A stretch of DNA of 64,000 nt from Emcibacter sp. (GTDB lineage Bacteria; Pseudomonadota; Alphaproteobacteria; Sphingomonadales; Emcibacteraceae): positions 744,001 to 808,000 of the forward strand of contig NZ_OY776217.1 in NCBI RefSeq assembly GCF_963675455.1. The letters run 5' to 3'. Under the pieces are notes generated by a model, which saw only the letters and a program-made list of their open reading frames with translations, had not been told where the DNA came from and searched no databases. Within the stretch, counting starts at the first letter, position 1. The number at the start of each line of letters is the position of its first letter. A program made the position numbers and the translations under genes. Shown piece by piece: positions 54,661 through 63,147 of the stretch.

Positions 54661-55620
54661 ATGACCGTAACAGAAACAGGCACCACAGGCCGGGGCAAGG
54701 TCTATGACAATATTATTGAAACACTGGGCAATACCCCGCTGGTCCGTATGAACCGCATGAATGCAGGATCCGGCGTTGAAATCCTGCTGAAGCTGGAATT
54801 TTTCAATCCGCTTGCCTCGGTCAAGGACCGCATCGGCGCGTCCATGATCGCCGACCTGGAAAAACAGGGAAAAATCAAGGAAAACACCAGAATTATCGAA
54901 CCGACGTCAGGCAATACGGGCATTGCGCTGGCCTTTGTCTGTGCCGCCAAGGGATATGACCTGACCCTGGTCATGCCGGAAAGCATGTCCATCGAGCGCC
55001 GCAAAATGTTGTCCCTTCTGGGGGCGCATCTTGAACTGACCCCGGCGGAAAAAGGCATGAAGGGCGCGATTTCCCGGGCTGCCGAGCTTGTCCAGGAAGA
55101 CGAGAATGCGATCATGCCGCAGCAGTTCGCCAATCCGGCCAATCCGGCCATTCATGACATCACCACCGCCGAGGAAATCTGGAATGATACCGAAGGCAAG
55201 GTCGATGTCATCATCAGCGGCGTTGGCACCGGCGGCACATTGACCGGCATCGCACGGACCCTGAAACCGCGCAAGGACAGCCTTAAAATTGTCGCCGTTG
55301 AGCCCGAAGACAGTCCGATCCTGTCCGGCGGCCAGCCCGGGCCTCATAAGATCCAGGGCATCGGCGCCGGATTCGTGCCGCCGATCCTGGCCACTGAATT
55401 TATCGACGAGGTTCTGACCATCGGCAATGAAACCGCCTTTGAAGTCGCCCGCCAGGTCGCCCGGGAAGAAGGTATTCCCGTCGGCATTTCCTCCGGTGCC
55501 GCCATTGCCGCCGCCCTGGAACTTGCGGAACGGGAAGACATGAAAGGCAAACAGATTGTCGTCATCATTCCGTCCTTCGCCGAACGTTACCTGACGACTG
55601 CATTGTTCGAGGGCCTGTAA
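54661..55620 (+). CDS. cysK: Cysteine synthase A (O-acetylserine sulfhydrylase)
   Basis: A 319-residue PLP enzyme making cysteine from O-acetylserine and sulfide. The PLP lysine is K55 in 'NPLASVKDRIG', the substrate loop is 'PTSGNTGIAL' (81-90), and the phosphate-binding glycine loop is in 'GVGTGGTLTG'. The block 'KIQGIGAGFVPPIL' is typical of CysK. It lies 48 bases after the Rrf2 gene and one base before the small ThiS-like gene. Whether it uses sulfide only or also a protein thiocarboxylate cannot be told from sequence. Confidence 0.95.
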   Translation: MTVTETGTTGRGKVYDNIIETLGNTPLVRMNRMNAGSGVEILLKLEFFNPLASVKDRIGASMIADLEKQGKIKENTRIIEPTSGNTGIALAFVCAAKGYDLTLVMPESMSIERRKMLSLLGAHLELTPAEKGMKGAISRAAELVQEDENAIMPQQFANPANPAIHDITTAEEIWNDTEGKVDVIISGVGTGGTLTGIARTLKPRKDSLKIVAVEPEDSPILSGGQPGPHKIQGIGAGFVPPILATEFIDEVLTIGNETAFEVARQVAREEGIPVGISSGAAIAAALELAEREDMKGKQIVVIIPSFAERYLTTALFEGL

Positions 55621-55621
55621 A

Positions 55622-55897
55622 ATGCCGGAAGCGGGTGGACCGGTTGCGATTCTTCGCATCAGCGACACTGAAAGTACAGTGCCCCTAGACGAGATCACCA
55701 TCGACCGGTTCCTGGCCGAAGCCCGGGCCGCAGGTCTGGAGGAATTCTGCGTCTATTGTAACGGCGAGGAAGTGGAGAGCCCCGGTGACCTGCTGGCCAT
55801 CGAAAATGCAATCTATGTGGTCGCCCCGCCCGAAGAAGACCTTCCAGACGATGAGGATGAAGATGGCCACTGGCCCGAGGATGCCCCGAGCGCATGA
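55622..55897 (+). CDS. Small acidic protein with ThiS/MoaD-like (beta-grasp) pattern, lacking terminal Gly-Gly
   Basis: A 91-residue protein of no assigned family. Residues 8-70 can be laid on the ubiquitin-like ThiS/MoaD pattern: a strand 'VAILRIS', a helix 'TIDRFLAEARAAGL', a strand ending in the typical NGEEV (47-51, compare NGE-V in ThiS), and a last strand 'AIYVVAP'. Instead of the diglycine tail it ends in an acidic extension (DDEDEDGHWPED...). C43 and C46 form a CxxC. It starts one base after cysK and its stop overlaps the start of an E1-like adenylyltransferase, so all three are co-translated. The fold assignment is inference. Confidence 0.7.
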   Translation: MPEAGGPVAILRISDTESTVPLDEITIDRFLAEARAAGLEEFCVYCNGEEVESPGDLLAIENAIYVVAPPEEDLPDDEDEDGHWPEDAPSA

Positions 55898-56649
55898 TTC
55901 TTACCGACGAACAGCTTGATCGATATGCCCGTCATGTCATTCTCAAGGAAGTCGGCGGGGCCGGGCAGCAGAAACTTCTGGCGTCGAAAGTTCTTGTCAT
56001 CGGGGCCGGCGGGCTCGGCAGCCCGCTGATCCTTTACCTTGCCGCCGCAGGGGTCGGCACCATCGGCATTGTGGATGATGATGTGGTCGACCTCAGCAAC
56101 CTGCAACGCCAGGTCATCCATATGACGGACAAGGTCGGCGCCGCCAAAACAGCCAGCACTGCAGAGCTTGTGGCCCGGCTCAACCCGGACGTTCACACTA
56201 TCCAGCATAACCTGCGCCTTGACGCGGGCAACGCGGAAAGCATCCTTGCCGGCTATGACCTTGTCGTCGACGGTACAGATAACTTTGCCACCCGTTTTCT
56301 GGTCAATGACCTTTGTCTCCGCCACCAGAAACCGCTCATCTCCGGCGCCCTGAGCCAGTTTGACGGCCAGCTTGCCACCTTCAAGGGATATCTTGCCGAC
56401 AAGCCCTGTTATCGCTGCCTTGTGCCGGAAGATCCGGGCAATATCGGCAACTGCGCCGAGGACGGCATATTGGGAGCCGTGGCCGGCGTTATCGGCAGCC
56501 TGATGGCAACGGAAGCCCTCAAGGAACTGCTCGGACTGGGGGAAAGCCTGGCCGGAAAGCTTTTGATCTATGATGCCCTCGGGACCACCTTCCGCAGGAT
56601 TGGTCTGCCGAAGGATCCGGGCTGTCCCTATTGTAAAACCCATGACTGA
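55894..56649 (+). CDS. HesA/MoeB/ThiF family E1-like adenylyltransferase
   Basis: 251 residues. The nucleotide loop is 'GAGGLGSPL' (37-45). The conserved 'DDDVVDLSNLQRQVIH' block follows. Zinc cysteines are C172/C175 (CYRC) and C244/C247 (CPYC), and a cysteine in the catalytic loop is C187 ('GNCAEDGILGAV'). The family activates the C-terminus of ubiquitin-like sulfur carriers as an acyl-adenylate. No C-terminal rhodanese domain is fused, unlike MoeZ. It overlaps the ThiS-like gene upstream (ATGA) and the frameshifted gene downstream by eight bases. A general MoeB role in molybdopterin synthesis is the conservative alternative. Confidence 0.92.
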   Translation: MILTDEQLDRYARHVILKEVGGAGQQKLLASKVLVIGAGGLGSPLILYLAAAGVGTIGIVDDDVVDLSNLQRQVIHMTDKVGAAKTASTAELVARLNPDVHTIQHNLRLDAGNAESILAGYDLVVDGTDNFATRFLVNDLCLRHQKPLISGALSQFDGQLATFKGYLADKPCYRCLVPEDPGNIGNCAEDGILGAVAGVIGSLMATEALKELLGLGESLAGKLLIYDALGTTFRRIGLPKDPGCPYCKTHD

Positions 56650-57108
56650 ACGACAGACATTTTCCAGCCGGCAGGAGATTGAAAGCCTCGCCGATCGTCT
56701 CTGCGCTGAATGCCTGCCAAAGGTGGAATGGACTCACGAGGGCCATCTCGCGGCAGGCTATTGCCTGCTCCGCCGCCACGGGCTGGAAAAATGTCTTGAG
56801 GAAATGCCCGGTATTATCCGGCGGCACAACATCTCTGTCGGTACGCCTAATTCGGACTCTGACGGCTATCACGAAACCATTACGCTTTTTTATCTTAAGG
56901 CCATTGATGCCTATATAGGGAAACTGCCGCCAACGTCAGAGCCGGGTCAGGCTATGTGGAAGGCCTCAACCGGCTGATCCTCGGCCCCTATGGCGACAAG
57001 GACTTTCAGCTGCATTATTACAGCGAGGCACTTTTGTTTTCCGTCAACGCCCGGCACCAGTGGGTGGAACCGGATCTGCAGCCGCTTGATTTTCCGGAGT
57101 TGCCTTAA
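56642..57108 (+). pseudogene. Frameshifted gene of a conserved hypothetical family (about 155 residues if intact)
   Basis: From the ATG at 56642 the frame encodes 'ADRLCAECLPKVEWTHEGHL...SDGYHETITLFYLKAIDAYIGKLP' and then meets a stop at 56975. The adjacent frame, read from about 56935 to the TAA at 57106, continues with 'GYVEGLNRLILG', 'LHYYSEALLFS' and 'WVEPDLQPLDFPELP'. This is the expected C-terminal half of the same family (WTHEAH...HETIT...LFS..AR..WVEPDL.PL). One base appears to be missing between about 56925 and 56945. Either the gene is broken or the sequence has an indel error. The function is unknown. It overlaps the E1-like gene. Confidence 0.75.
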
Positions 57109-58091
57109 GTCCAGTCTTCCAGCACCCGGTCCGGCGGATTGTGACCGTCGGCAAAGGTCTTGATATTGATCAGAACCTTTTCCCCCATGTCGTTACGCCC
57201 TTCCATAGTGGCTGAGCCCATATGCGGCAGGGCCACAACATTGGGCATCTGCAAAAGCTTGGGATTGACCGCCGGTTCGTTTTCAAACACGTCAAGACCG
57301 GCGCCCCCGAGCTGGTCCGCCTTGAGCATGCGGATCAGGGCATTTTCGTCAATGACCTCGCCGCGGGAGGTATTGATGATATAGGCGTGTTTCTGCAAAA
57401 GCTTCAGCCGACGGGCCGACAGCAGATGGTAAGTTGCCGGAGTATGCGGGCAGTTCACGGAAATAATATCCATGCGGGCCAACATCTGGTCAAGGCTTTC
57501 CCAATAAGTGGCTTCAAGCTCCTCCTCCAGGCCAGTGCTGACCCGGTGGCGGTTGTGGTAATGGATGGACAGGCCAAAGGCCTTTGCCCGGCGGGCCACA
57601 GCCTGGCCGATCCGGCCCATGCCGACGATGCCCAGGCGCTTGCCCCAGATCCTGGTACCCAGCATGCCGGTCGGCGCCCATCCGCCCCAGTCGCCTGATT
57701 TCAGAAGGTCCACGCCCTCGATAAGACGCCGCGGTACGGCCAGAAGAAGGGCCATGGTCATGTCAGCGGTATCCTCGGTCAGCACACCGGGCGTGTTGGT
57801 CACGGTAATGCCGCGCTGGCGGGCGCTGGCCAGGTCAATATGGTCGACCCCGGCACCATAGTTGGCAATCAGTTTCAGGTCCGGGCCGGCCTGGGCCAGA
57901 ATGCGGGCATCGATACGATCAGTCACGGTCGGGACCAGAACATCAGCCTCTTTGACCGCCTCAATCATTTCCGCAGTGGAAAAGGCACGGTCTTCCAGAT
58001 TGAGTTTCACATCAAAAAGCTCCATCATCCGTGTCTCGATGGGGTCCGGCAATTTTCGCGTAACAATAACCAATGGCTTTCTGGAAGACAT
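57105..58091 (-). CDS. D-2-hydroxyacid dehydrogenase (glyoxylate/hydroxypyruvate reductase type)
   Basis: A 328-residue NAD(P)H-dependent enzyme. The Rossmann motif is 'GIVGMGRIGQAVARRAKAFG' (in part), and the catalytic residues lie in 'INTSRGEVIDENAL' (Arg), 'GAGLDVFENEP' (Glu) and 'ALPHMGSATMEG' (His). 'YHNRHRV' after the second strand favours NADP. It resembles D-glycerate dehydrogenase/GyaR proteins that reduce glyoxylate or hydroxypyruvate. Its stop overlaps the stop of the convergent frameshifted gene. Confidence 0.92.
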   Translation of the reverse strand: MSSRKPLVIVTRKLPDPIETRMMELFDVKLNLEDRAFSTAEMIEAVKEADVLVPTVTDRIDARILAQAGPDLKLIANYGAGVDHIDLASARQRGITVTNTPGVLTEDTADMTMALLLAVPRRLIEGVDLLKSGDWGGWAPTGMLGTRIWGKRLGIVGMGRIGQAVARRAKAFGLSIHYHNRHRVSTGLEEELEATYWESLDQMLARMDIISVNCPHTPATYHLLSARRLKLLQKHAYIINTSRGEVIDENALIRMLKADQLGGAGLDVFENEPAVNPKLLQMPNVVALPHMGSATMEGRNDMGEKVLINIKTFADGHNPPDRVLEDWT

Positions 58092-58158
58092 CCGGCAGCT
58101 CCGTATTTCTCGATTTTATTTATATGGGAGAGGGGTGTGACACAAATCCTCTTTCCCC

Positions 58159-58200
58159 AATGTCTAGCAGATGTTTAGCCGACTTTCAAATGTCTAGACA
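58159..58200. promoter_or_regulatory. Cluster of ATGTCTAG repeats with a ten-base palindrome
   Basis: AATGTCTAG occurs at 58159-58167 and 58189-58197, with the variant ATGTTTAG at 58171-58178. The last copy forms the perfect palindrome TGTCTAGACA (58191-58200). The cluster lies between the divergent dehydrogenase and SH3 genes and looks like a regulator binding region; the regulator is unknown. Confidence 0.45.
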
Positions 58201-58290
58201 AAAGAAATTCTACCCACGGGTAAACATTCTTGCCCCTTGACGTAAAGCCGCCGGAAGGACATAAATTCAGTCACGGGAGAAAACATCAAA

Positions 58291-58818
58291 ATGAGCGTCA
58301 GAACAACAGTGAAAATATTCCGGTTCCTGACCATCGTGGCTTTTGCTTTGATGATAAACCTGCCCGCGCAGTCCATCAGCAAGGAAACGGTTGTCATCGG
58401 CAAGTCGGGATATCCGGTGCCGCGGTTTGTTTCCCTGGCCAAGGAAACCGTCAATGTACGTACTGGTCCGGACAGGCAATATCCCATCAAATGGGTTTTC
58501 AAACGCAAGGGACTGCCGGTCAAGATCATTGCCGAATATGGCGAGTGGCGCAAATTCATTGATTCCGAGGGTGCCAGCGGCTGGATCTGGGGATCGCTGG
58601 TTTCAAGCCGGCGAACGGCACTTGTTCTGGACCGGAATCTGGCGCTCTATGAAAGTGCCGACAAGGAGTCAGACGTTACCGTTGTTGCCGAAGGGGGAGT
58701 TATCGGCCGGCTTCTGGAATGCAGAAAACAATGGTGTAAGATTGATATCCAGGGCTTCAAGGGCTGGGCTCTGAGAACGAGCCTGTGGGGCACACTGGAG
58801 GGAGAAGAGCTGGACTGA
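58291..58818 (+). CDS. Exported SH3-domain protein
   Basis: 175 residues. A signal peptide ('IFRFLTIVAFALMINLPAQS') is followed by a bacterial SH3-like region. The first SH3 repeat has 'VNVRTGPDRQYPIKWVFKRKGLPVKIIAEYGEWRKF' (in parts) and 'GWIWGSLVS'. A second, weaker repeat ends with 'WCKIDIQGFKGWAL'. Such proteins bind cell-wall or envelope components; the role is not known. It converges with irr. Confidence 0.88.
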   Translation: MSVRTTVKIFRFLTIVAFALMINLPAQSISKETVVIGKSGYPVPRFVSLAKETVNVRTGPDRQYPIKWVFKRKGLPVKIIAEYGEWRKFIDSEGASGWIWGSLVSSRRTALVLDRNLALYESADKESDVTVVAEGGVIGRLLECRKQWCKIDIQGFKGWALRTSLWGTLEGEELD

Positions 58819-58844
58819 AACCGTCTGATCAGGCAGGCTTCAGG

Positions 58845-59273
58845 TCAACTGGCATCCTCGACATGGATTACAACCGCCACCCGTGAATATTTCTTGCCTT
58901 CAGGCGCTTCGGGCAGGCTGGAAATTTCAATGTCACCAAGAGGCACATCTTCCAGACGTCCTTCGGCTTCATGGAAGAAATGATAATGTTCGGTGATATT
59001 GGTATCGAAATAGGTCCGGCCGGAATCAACAACCACTTCCCTCAACAGGCCAACATCCGTGAACTGGTGCAGGGTATTATAGACTGTGGCAAGGGAAACA
59101 CTGGCATTCAGTTCACCGGCTTCGTCATACAGCATCTCGGCTGTGACATGGCGATCATGGCCGTCAAACAGCAATTTGGCCAGAGCCAGACGCTGACGAG
59201 TCGGGCGCAGACCGGCATCGCGCAGTTTGGTCAACGCGCGTGCATATGGTCTTTCCCTGCTTACCTTTGACAC
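58845..59273 (-). CDS. irr: Iron response regulator Irr (Fur family)
   Basis: A 142-residue heme-dependent Fur-type regulator. 'LRPTRQRLALAKLLF' and 'DRHVTAEMLYDEA' with 'VSLATVYNTLHQFTDVGLLREV' are the Irr DNA-binding block; 'YHFFHE' is the His-rich heme-sensing region. The N-terminal GCPWHD heme motif of Bradyrhizobium Irr is absent, as in many other alphaproteobacteria. It controls iron and heme genes. The start is a GTG at 59273 preceded by AGGAGAAG. No fabA gene follows. A nested inverted repeat lies just upstream. Confidence 0.93.
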   Translation of the reverse strand: MSKVSRERPYARALTKLRDAGLRPTRQRLALAKLLFDGHDRHVTAEMLYDEAGELNASVSLATVYNTLHQFTDVGLLREVVVDSGRTYFDTNITEHYHFFHEAEGRLEDVPLGDIEISSLPEAPEGKKYSRVAVVIHVEDAS

Positions 59274-59343
59274 TTTTACTTCTCCTGATGCTACTTATAC
59301 CCTGCGAGTCACTTTCCGGACCCTGCTTTTTTATACATCCAAA

Positions 59344-59387
59344 TTACCAGAAAATAGTAAACATTGGAAACTTTTACTAGCTGGTAA
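59344..59387. repeat. Nested inverted repeat upstream of irr
   Basis: Outer arms TTACCAG (59344-59350) / CTGGTAA (59381-59387) and inner arms TAGTAAA (59355-59361) / TTTACTA (59373-59379) share one axis within about three bases. It lies between the NMO-like gene stop and irr. Without a clear T-run on the minus strand it is better explained as an operator than as a terminator. Confidence 0.5.
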
Positions 59388-59395
59388 CTTATCCT

Positions 59396-60799
59396 CTAGT
59401 CCCCTGTCATAATCCGTTCCATCAACTGCTTGACGGAAGGAATGAATCCATTGCTGTAGAAGGGGTCCTTGGCAAAATTATAGGCTGAGTGACCCGCAAA
59501 CATCAGATTGTTTTCCACAGATCCGCCGTGGGCGATATCCATCAGAGTCTTCTGGATGCAAAAGCTGCGCGGATCAGCCTTTTTGCCGGTTGAATATTTC
59601 TGCGATTCCACCTGCGACCAGTTGGAAAATTTGCAATGACTGAGACAACCCATGCAGTCCCGCTGGTCCTGGCGGATAGAGCCTGCTTTTTCAGCCGATA
59701 CAAAAATCAGAGTTTCATCCGGGGTTCTGAGCGCTTCGTCAAATCCCTGGGAAATCCAGTCCTGGGCTTTGGCCACATCGTCGGGTCTGAAATAATATTT
59801 TTTCTTTCCAACCTGCAATTGCGCGGTGAAACCCTGGTCAGTATCTTCTTTATTAACTGCCGGCAGCTGTCGTCTTTCACGCTCCTGCAGCTCATTGAGA
59901 AAGTCGTTCTTGACCGCTGAGGAATAAAAACCAGTGGGGCTGAACCGGTGCAGAAGAATGTCATCTTCTTTCAGGTCAAGCAGCGCGTCTTTCCATTTCT
60001 GCGGGATCGGGCTTTCCTTGGTCAGCAGCGGCCGGGTCCCGTACTGGAAGGCAATAGGACCGATTTCAGGATTGTCGAGCCATTTTTCCCAGTCCCGGAG
60101 ATACCAGACACCGCCGGCCATGATGATCGGCACATGCTGCAGGCCGAAACTGTTCATGAGCTTGCGAAGCGCCGCCACACGGGGATAGGGGTCCTGGGGT
60201 TTGCGCGGATCTTCCGCGTTTGACAGGCCGTTATGACCGCCAGCCAGCCACGGATCCTCATAGACCACGCCGCCAAGCCAGTCCGCATATTTCTTGTAAG
60301 CCCGCTTCCAGAGAATACCAAAGGCCCGGGCGGAGGAAATGATCGGATGATAATAAACGCCGTACTTGGCCGCGATCTCGCTGAGACGATAGGGCATGCC
60401 GGCGCCGCAGGTGATGCCGTGCACCAGATCCTTGGTTTTTTCCAGAACGCCCTGCAGAATGGCTTCCGCACCGCCCATTTCCCACAGCACATTGATATGC
60501 AGGCGGCCTTCACCGCCAGCCACTTCATGGGCTTTCTGAATCTGGGAAATGCCGCCGATAATACCGTAACGGATCAGTTCCTGATGCCGTTCGAGACGGG
60601 TTGTACCATTGTAAACCTGGGGAATAATGTTGCCATCATCATCAAAGCTGTCCGCATTAACACAGGAGATTGTGCCAACACCGCCAGCAGCCGCCCATGC
60701 GCCGGAACTGATACCGTTGGTAGCAGAAATGCCCTTGCCTCCCTCCACAAGCGGGAGAACACGTTTGCCCGATATCATGAGCGGTTCAATAGACTTCAT
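59396..60799 (-). CDS. Nitronate monooxygenase-like flavoprotein with C-terminal cysteine cluster
   Basis: A 467-residue TIM-barrel flavoprotein of the NMO/2-nitropropane dioxygenase superfamily. 'GGKGISATNGISSGAWAAAGGVGTIS' (in parts) is the N-terminal FMN region and 'VPIIMAGGVWYLRDW' with 'AFQYGTRPLLT' the phosphate-binding region. Beyond the usual barrel there is an extra C-terminal part (about 370-467) with C382, C385 and C389 ('CMGCLSHC') and C414, spaced like a 4Fe-4S site. The natural substrate is unknown. It lies upstream of irr on the same strand. Confidence 0.8.
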   Translation of the reverse strand: MKSIEPLMISGKRVLPLVEGGKGISATNGISSGAWAAAGGVGTISCVNADSFDDDGNIIPQVYNGTTRLERHQELIRYGIIGGISQIQKAHEVAGGEGRLHINVLWEMGGAEAILQGVLEKTKDLVHGITCGAGMPYRLSEIAAKYGVYYHPIISSARAFGILWKRAYKKYADWLGGVVYEDPWLAGGHNGLSNAEDPRKPQDPYPRVAALRKLMNSFGLQHVPIIMAGGVWYLRDWEKWLDNPEIGPIAFQYGTRPLLTKESPIPQKWKDALLDLKEDDILLHRFSPTGFYSSAVKNDFLNELQERERRQLPAVNKEDTDQGFTAQLQVGKKKYYFRPDDVAKAQDWISQGFDEALRTPDETLIFVSAEKAGSIRQDQRDCMGCLSHCKFSNWSQVESQKYSTGKKADPRSFCIQKTLMDIAHGGSVENNLMFAGHSAYNFAKDPFYSNGFIPSVKQLMERIMTGD

Positions 60800-60920
60800 T
60801 ACCCAATTTACCTCACTGTAAAGCCGGAAAAAGCGCCAGCCTTGCTTAATATATGGAGAGAAACTCCGCTGTTTGCAAGTAATCTGGCGCTTTCTGGCAT
60901 AATTTAACCGTTAAAAACGG

Positions 60921-63041
60921 TTATTCTTTGTCGGCTCCGGACAGGTCTTCACCGGTCTCCTGATCAACGACTTTCATGCTCAGGCGAACCTTGCCACGAT
61001 CATCGATGCCCAGCACCTTGACTTTGACCATCTCGCCTTCCTTGACCACGTCGGTGACCTGGTTTACCCGTTCCTTGTTCAGCTCACTGATGTGAACCAG
61101 ACCGTCACGGCTGCCGAGGAAGTTGACAAAGGCGCCAAAGTCCACAGTTTTAACCACTTTACCTTCATAGATCTTGCCAACTTCCGGCTCGGCGACAATG
61201 CCTTCGATCCATTTCAGCGCAGCCTCGATGGCTTTGGCATCGGAAGACGCCACCTTGATGGTGCCATCGTCTTCAATGTCCACCTTGGCGCCGGTTACTT
61301 CACAGATCTCGCGAATAACCTTACCGCCGGTACCGATGACTTCGCGGATCTTTTCCTTGTTGATCTGGATCGTCTCGATGCGCGGTGCATGTTCGCTCAT
61401 TTCCTCGCGGGCACCGGACAGGGCGTTGCTCATTTCGGCCAGGATGTGTGACCGGCCGCCTTTTGCCTGGTTCAGGGCAACTTCCATGATTTCCCGGGTA
61501 ATACCGGCAATCTTGATGTCCATCTGTAGGGAGGTGATCCCTTCGGAGGTACCAGCCACCTTGAAGTCCATATCACCCAGGTGATCTTCATCACCCAGGA
61601 TATCGGACAACACAGCATAGTCATCACCTTCCATAATGAGGCCCATGGCAATCCCGGACACCGGACGGCTCAGCGGCACACCGGCATCCATCATGGCCAG
61701 GGAAGAACCACAGACGGTGGCCATGGAGGACGAGCCGTTGGATTCTGTGATTTCTGACACGATACGAATGGTATAAGGGAAGGCATCACGTTCCGGCAGA
61801 ACCGCTTTCAGCGCCCGCCAGGCAAGCTTGCCATGGCCGACTTCACGACGGCCGACACCGCCCATGCGGCCAACTTCACCCACGGAATAAGGGGGGAAGT
61901 TATAATGCAGCATGAAGGTTTCCTTGTAGGTGCCCTGCAGGGCGTCGATGAACTGTTCGTCATCGCCGGTGCCGAGTGTAGCCACACAAAGAGCCTGGGT
62001 TTCACCACGGGTGAATAAGGCAGAGCCATGTGTGCGCGGCAGGACATTCACTTCTGACGCAATCCAGCGCACCGTATCGAGGTCACGACCATCAATACGT
62101 TTCTTTGTTTTCAGAATGTCGCCACGGACGATTTTCTTTTCGAGATCTTTCAGAAGCCCGCCAACCAGAAGTGCCTGAACGGTATTTCCTTCTTCGACAA
62201 GCTCAGCCTTGACGCGATCCTTGATCTCGGAAATCTTGCTGGTCCGGGTCTGCTTCACAGTTTCAGCATAAGCCGCCCGCAGGTCGGCTTCCGCCAGGTC
62301 GGCAATTTTCTTGATCAGGTCGGAATGGTCTTCCTGTTCCGGCAATTCCATCGGCTCACGCGCCGCGACTTCTGCCAATTCAATAATAGCTTCAATAACC
62401 GGCTGCATCTGTTCGTGACCGAACATTACAGCGCCGAGCATAATTTCCTCGCTCAGTTCGTTAGCCTGGGATTCAACCATCAGAACCGCATCGTGGGTTC
62501 CGGCAACCACCAGGTCCAGGTCAGAGTCCTCAAGCTGTTCAATGGTCGGGTTCAGAACATACTCACCGTCGATATATCCGACACGGGCAGCCCCGATGGG
62601 CCCCATGAACGGCAGGCCGGACAAGGTCAGCGCTGCACTGGCGCCGATAAGAGCCGGAATATCTGTCTGGTTTTCCAGGTCATAGCCCATAACGGTGGCC
62701 ACAACCTGCGTTTCATTCTTGTATCCGTCAACAAACAAAGGACGGATCGGCCGGTCGATCAGACGGCAGATCAGCGTTTCTGCTTCGCTCGGACGCCCTT
62801 CACGTTTGAAGAAGCCGCCGGGAATTTTACCCGCAGCGTATGTTCTTTCCTGATAGTTTACGGTCAGGGGGAAAAAGTCGATATCGGGTTTTGCCTTTTT
62901 CGCGCCGACAGCCGTCGTAAGAACTGTAGATTCTCCATAGGACACCATAACGGCACCGTCAGCCTGACGGGCAAAATGTCCTGTTTCAATGACGAGGGGA
63001 CGCCCCCCCCAAGTGATTTCTTTGCGATGTATATTAAACAT
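60921..63041 (-). CDS. pnp: Polyribonucleotide nucleotidyltransferase (PNPase)
   Basis: A 706-residue phosphorolytic 3'-5' exoribonuclease of the degradosome. Two RNase PH domains ('GGFFKREGRPSEAE', 'TRGETQALCVATLG') are joined by a helical domain. A KH domain ('VIGTGGKVIREICE') and an S1 domain ('GKVVKTVDFGAFVNFLGSRDGLVHISEL', in parts) follow. The ATG at 63041 fits the family start and has AAAGG upstream; an ATG at 63062 is possible. It follows rpsO by 106 bases, the usual order. A short hairpin, AACCGT/ACGGTT, overlaps the stop. Confidence 0.97.
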   Translation of the reverse strand: MFNIHRKEITWGGRPLVIETGHFARQADGAVMVSYGESTVLTTAVGAKKAKPDIDFFPLTVNYQERTYAAGKIPGGFFKREGRPSEAETLICRLIDRPIRPLFVDGYKNETQVVATVMGYDLENQTDIPALIGASAALTLSGLPFMGPIGAARVGYIDGEYVLNPTIEQLEDSDLDLVVAGTHDAVLMVESQANELSEEIMLGAVMFGHEQMQPVIEAIIELAEVAAREPMELPEQEDHSDLIKKIADLAEADLRAAYAETVKQTRTSKISEIKDRVKAELVEEGNTVQALLVGGLLKDLEKKIVRGDILKTKKRIDGRDLDTVRWIASEVNVLPRTHGSALFTRGETQALCVATLGTGDDEQFIDALQGTYKETFMLHYNFPPYSVGEVGRMGGVGRREVGHGKLAWRALKAVLPERDAFPYTIRIVSEITESNGSSSMATVCGSSLAMMDAGVPLSRPVSGIAMGLIMEGDDYAVLSDILGDEDHLGDMDFKVAGTSEGITSLQMDIKIAGITREIMEVALNQAKGGRSHILAEMSNALSGAREEMSEHAPRIETIQINKEKIREVIGTGGKVIREICEVTGAKVDIEDDGTIKVASSDAKAIEAALKWIEGIVAEPEVGKIYEGKVVKTVDFGAFVNFLGSRDGLVHISELNKERVNQVTDVVKEGEMVKVKVLGIDDRGKVRLSMKVVDQETGEDLSGADKE

Positions 63042-63147
63042 ATCCAAACCTTTTTGCGACATTCAGGCAGCGACCGGCGGCCTATCCACCGGTCCGCCCT
63101 GAATATCCGGCACAGCCCCTATGGCTGCACTTGTATCCTTTTTAGCC

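Noticed and set aside
56885..56891. Programmed -1 frameshift at a T-run
   Set aside because: The run is not in the X-XXY-YYZ phase of the upstream frame and no downstream pseudoknot was seen; a simple indel explains the data better.
60906..60922. AACCGT/ACGGTT hairpin at the pnp stop as a terminator
   Set aside because: Only six base pairs and no U-tract on the minus strand.
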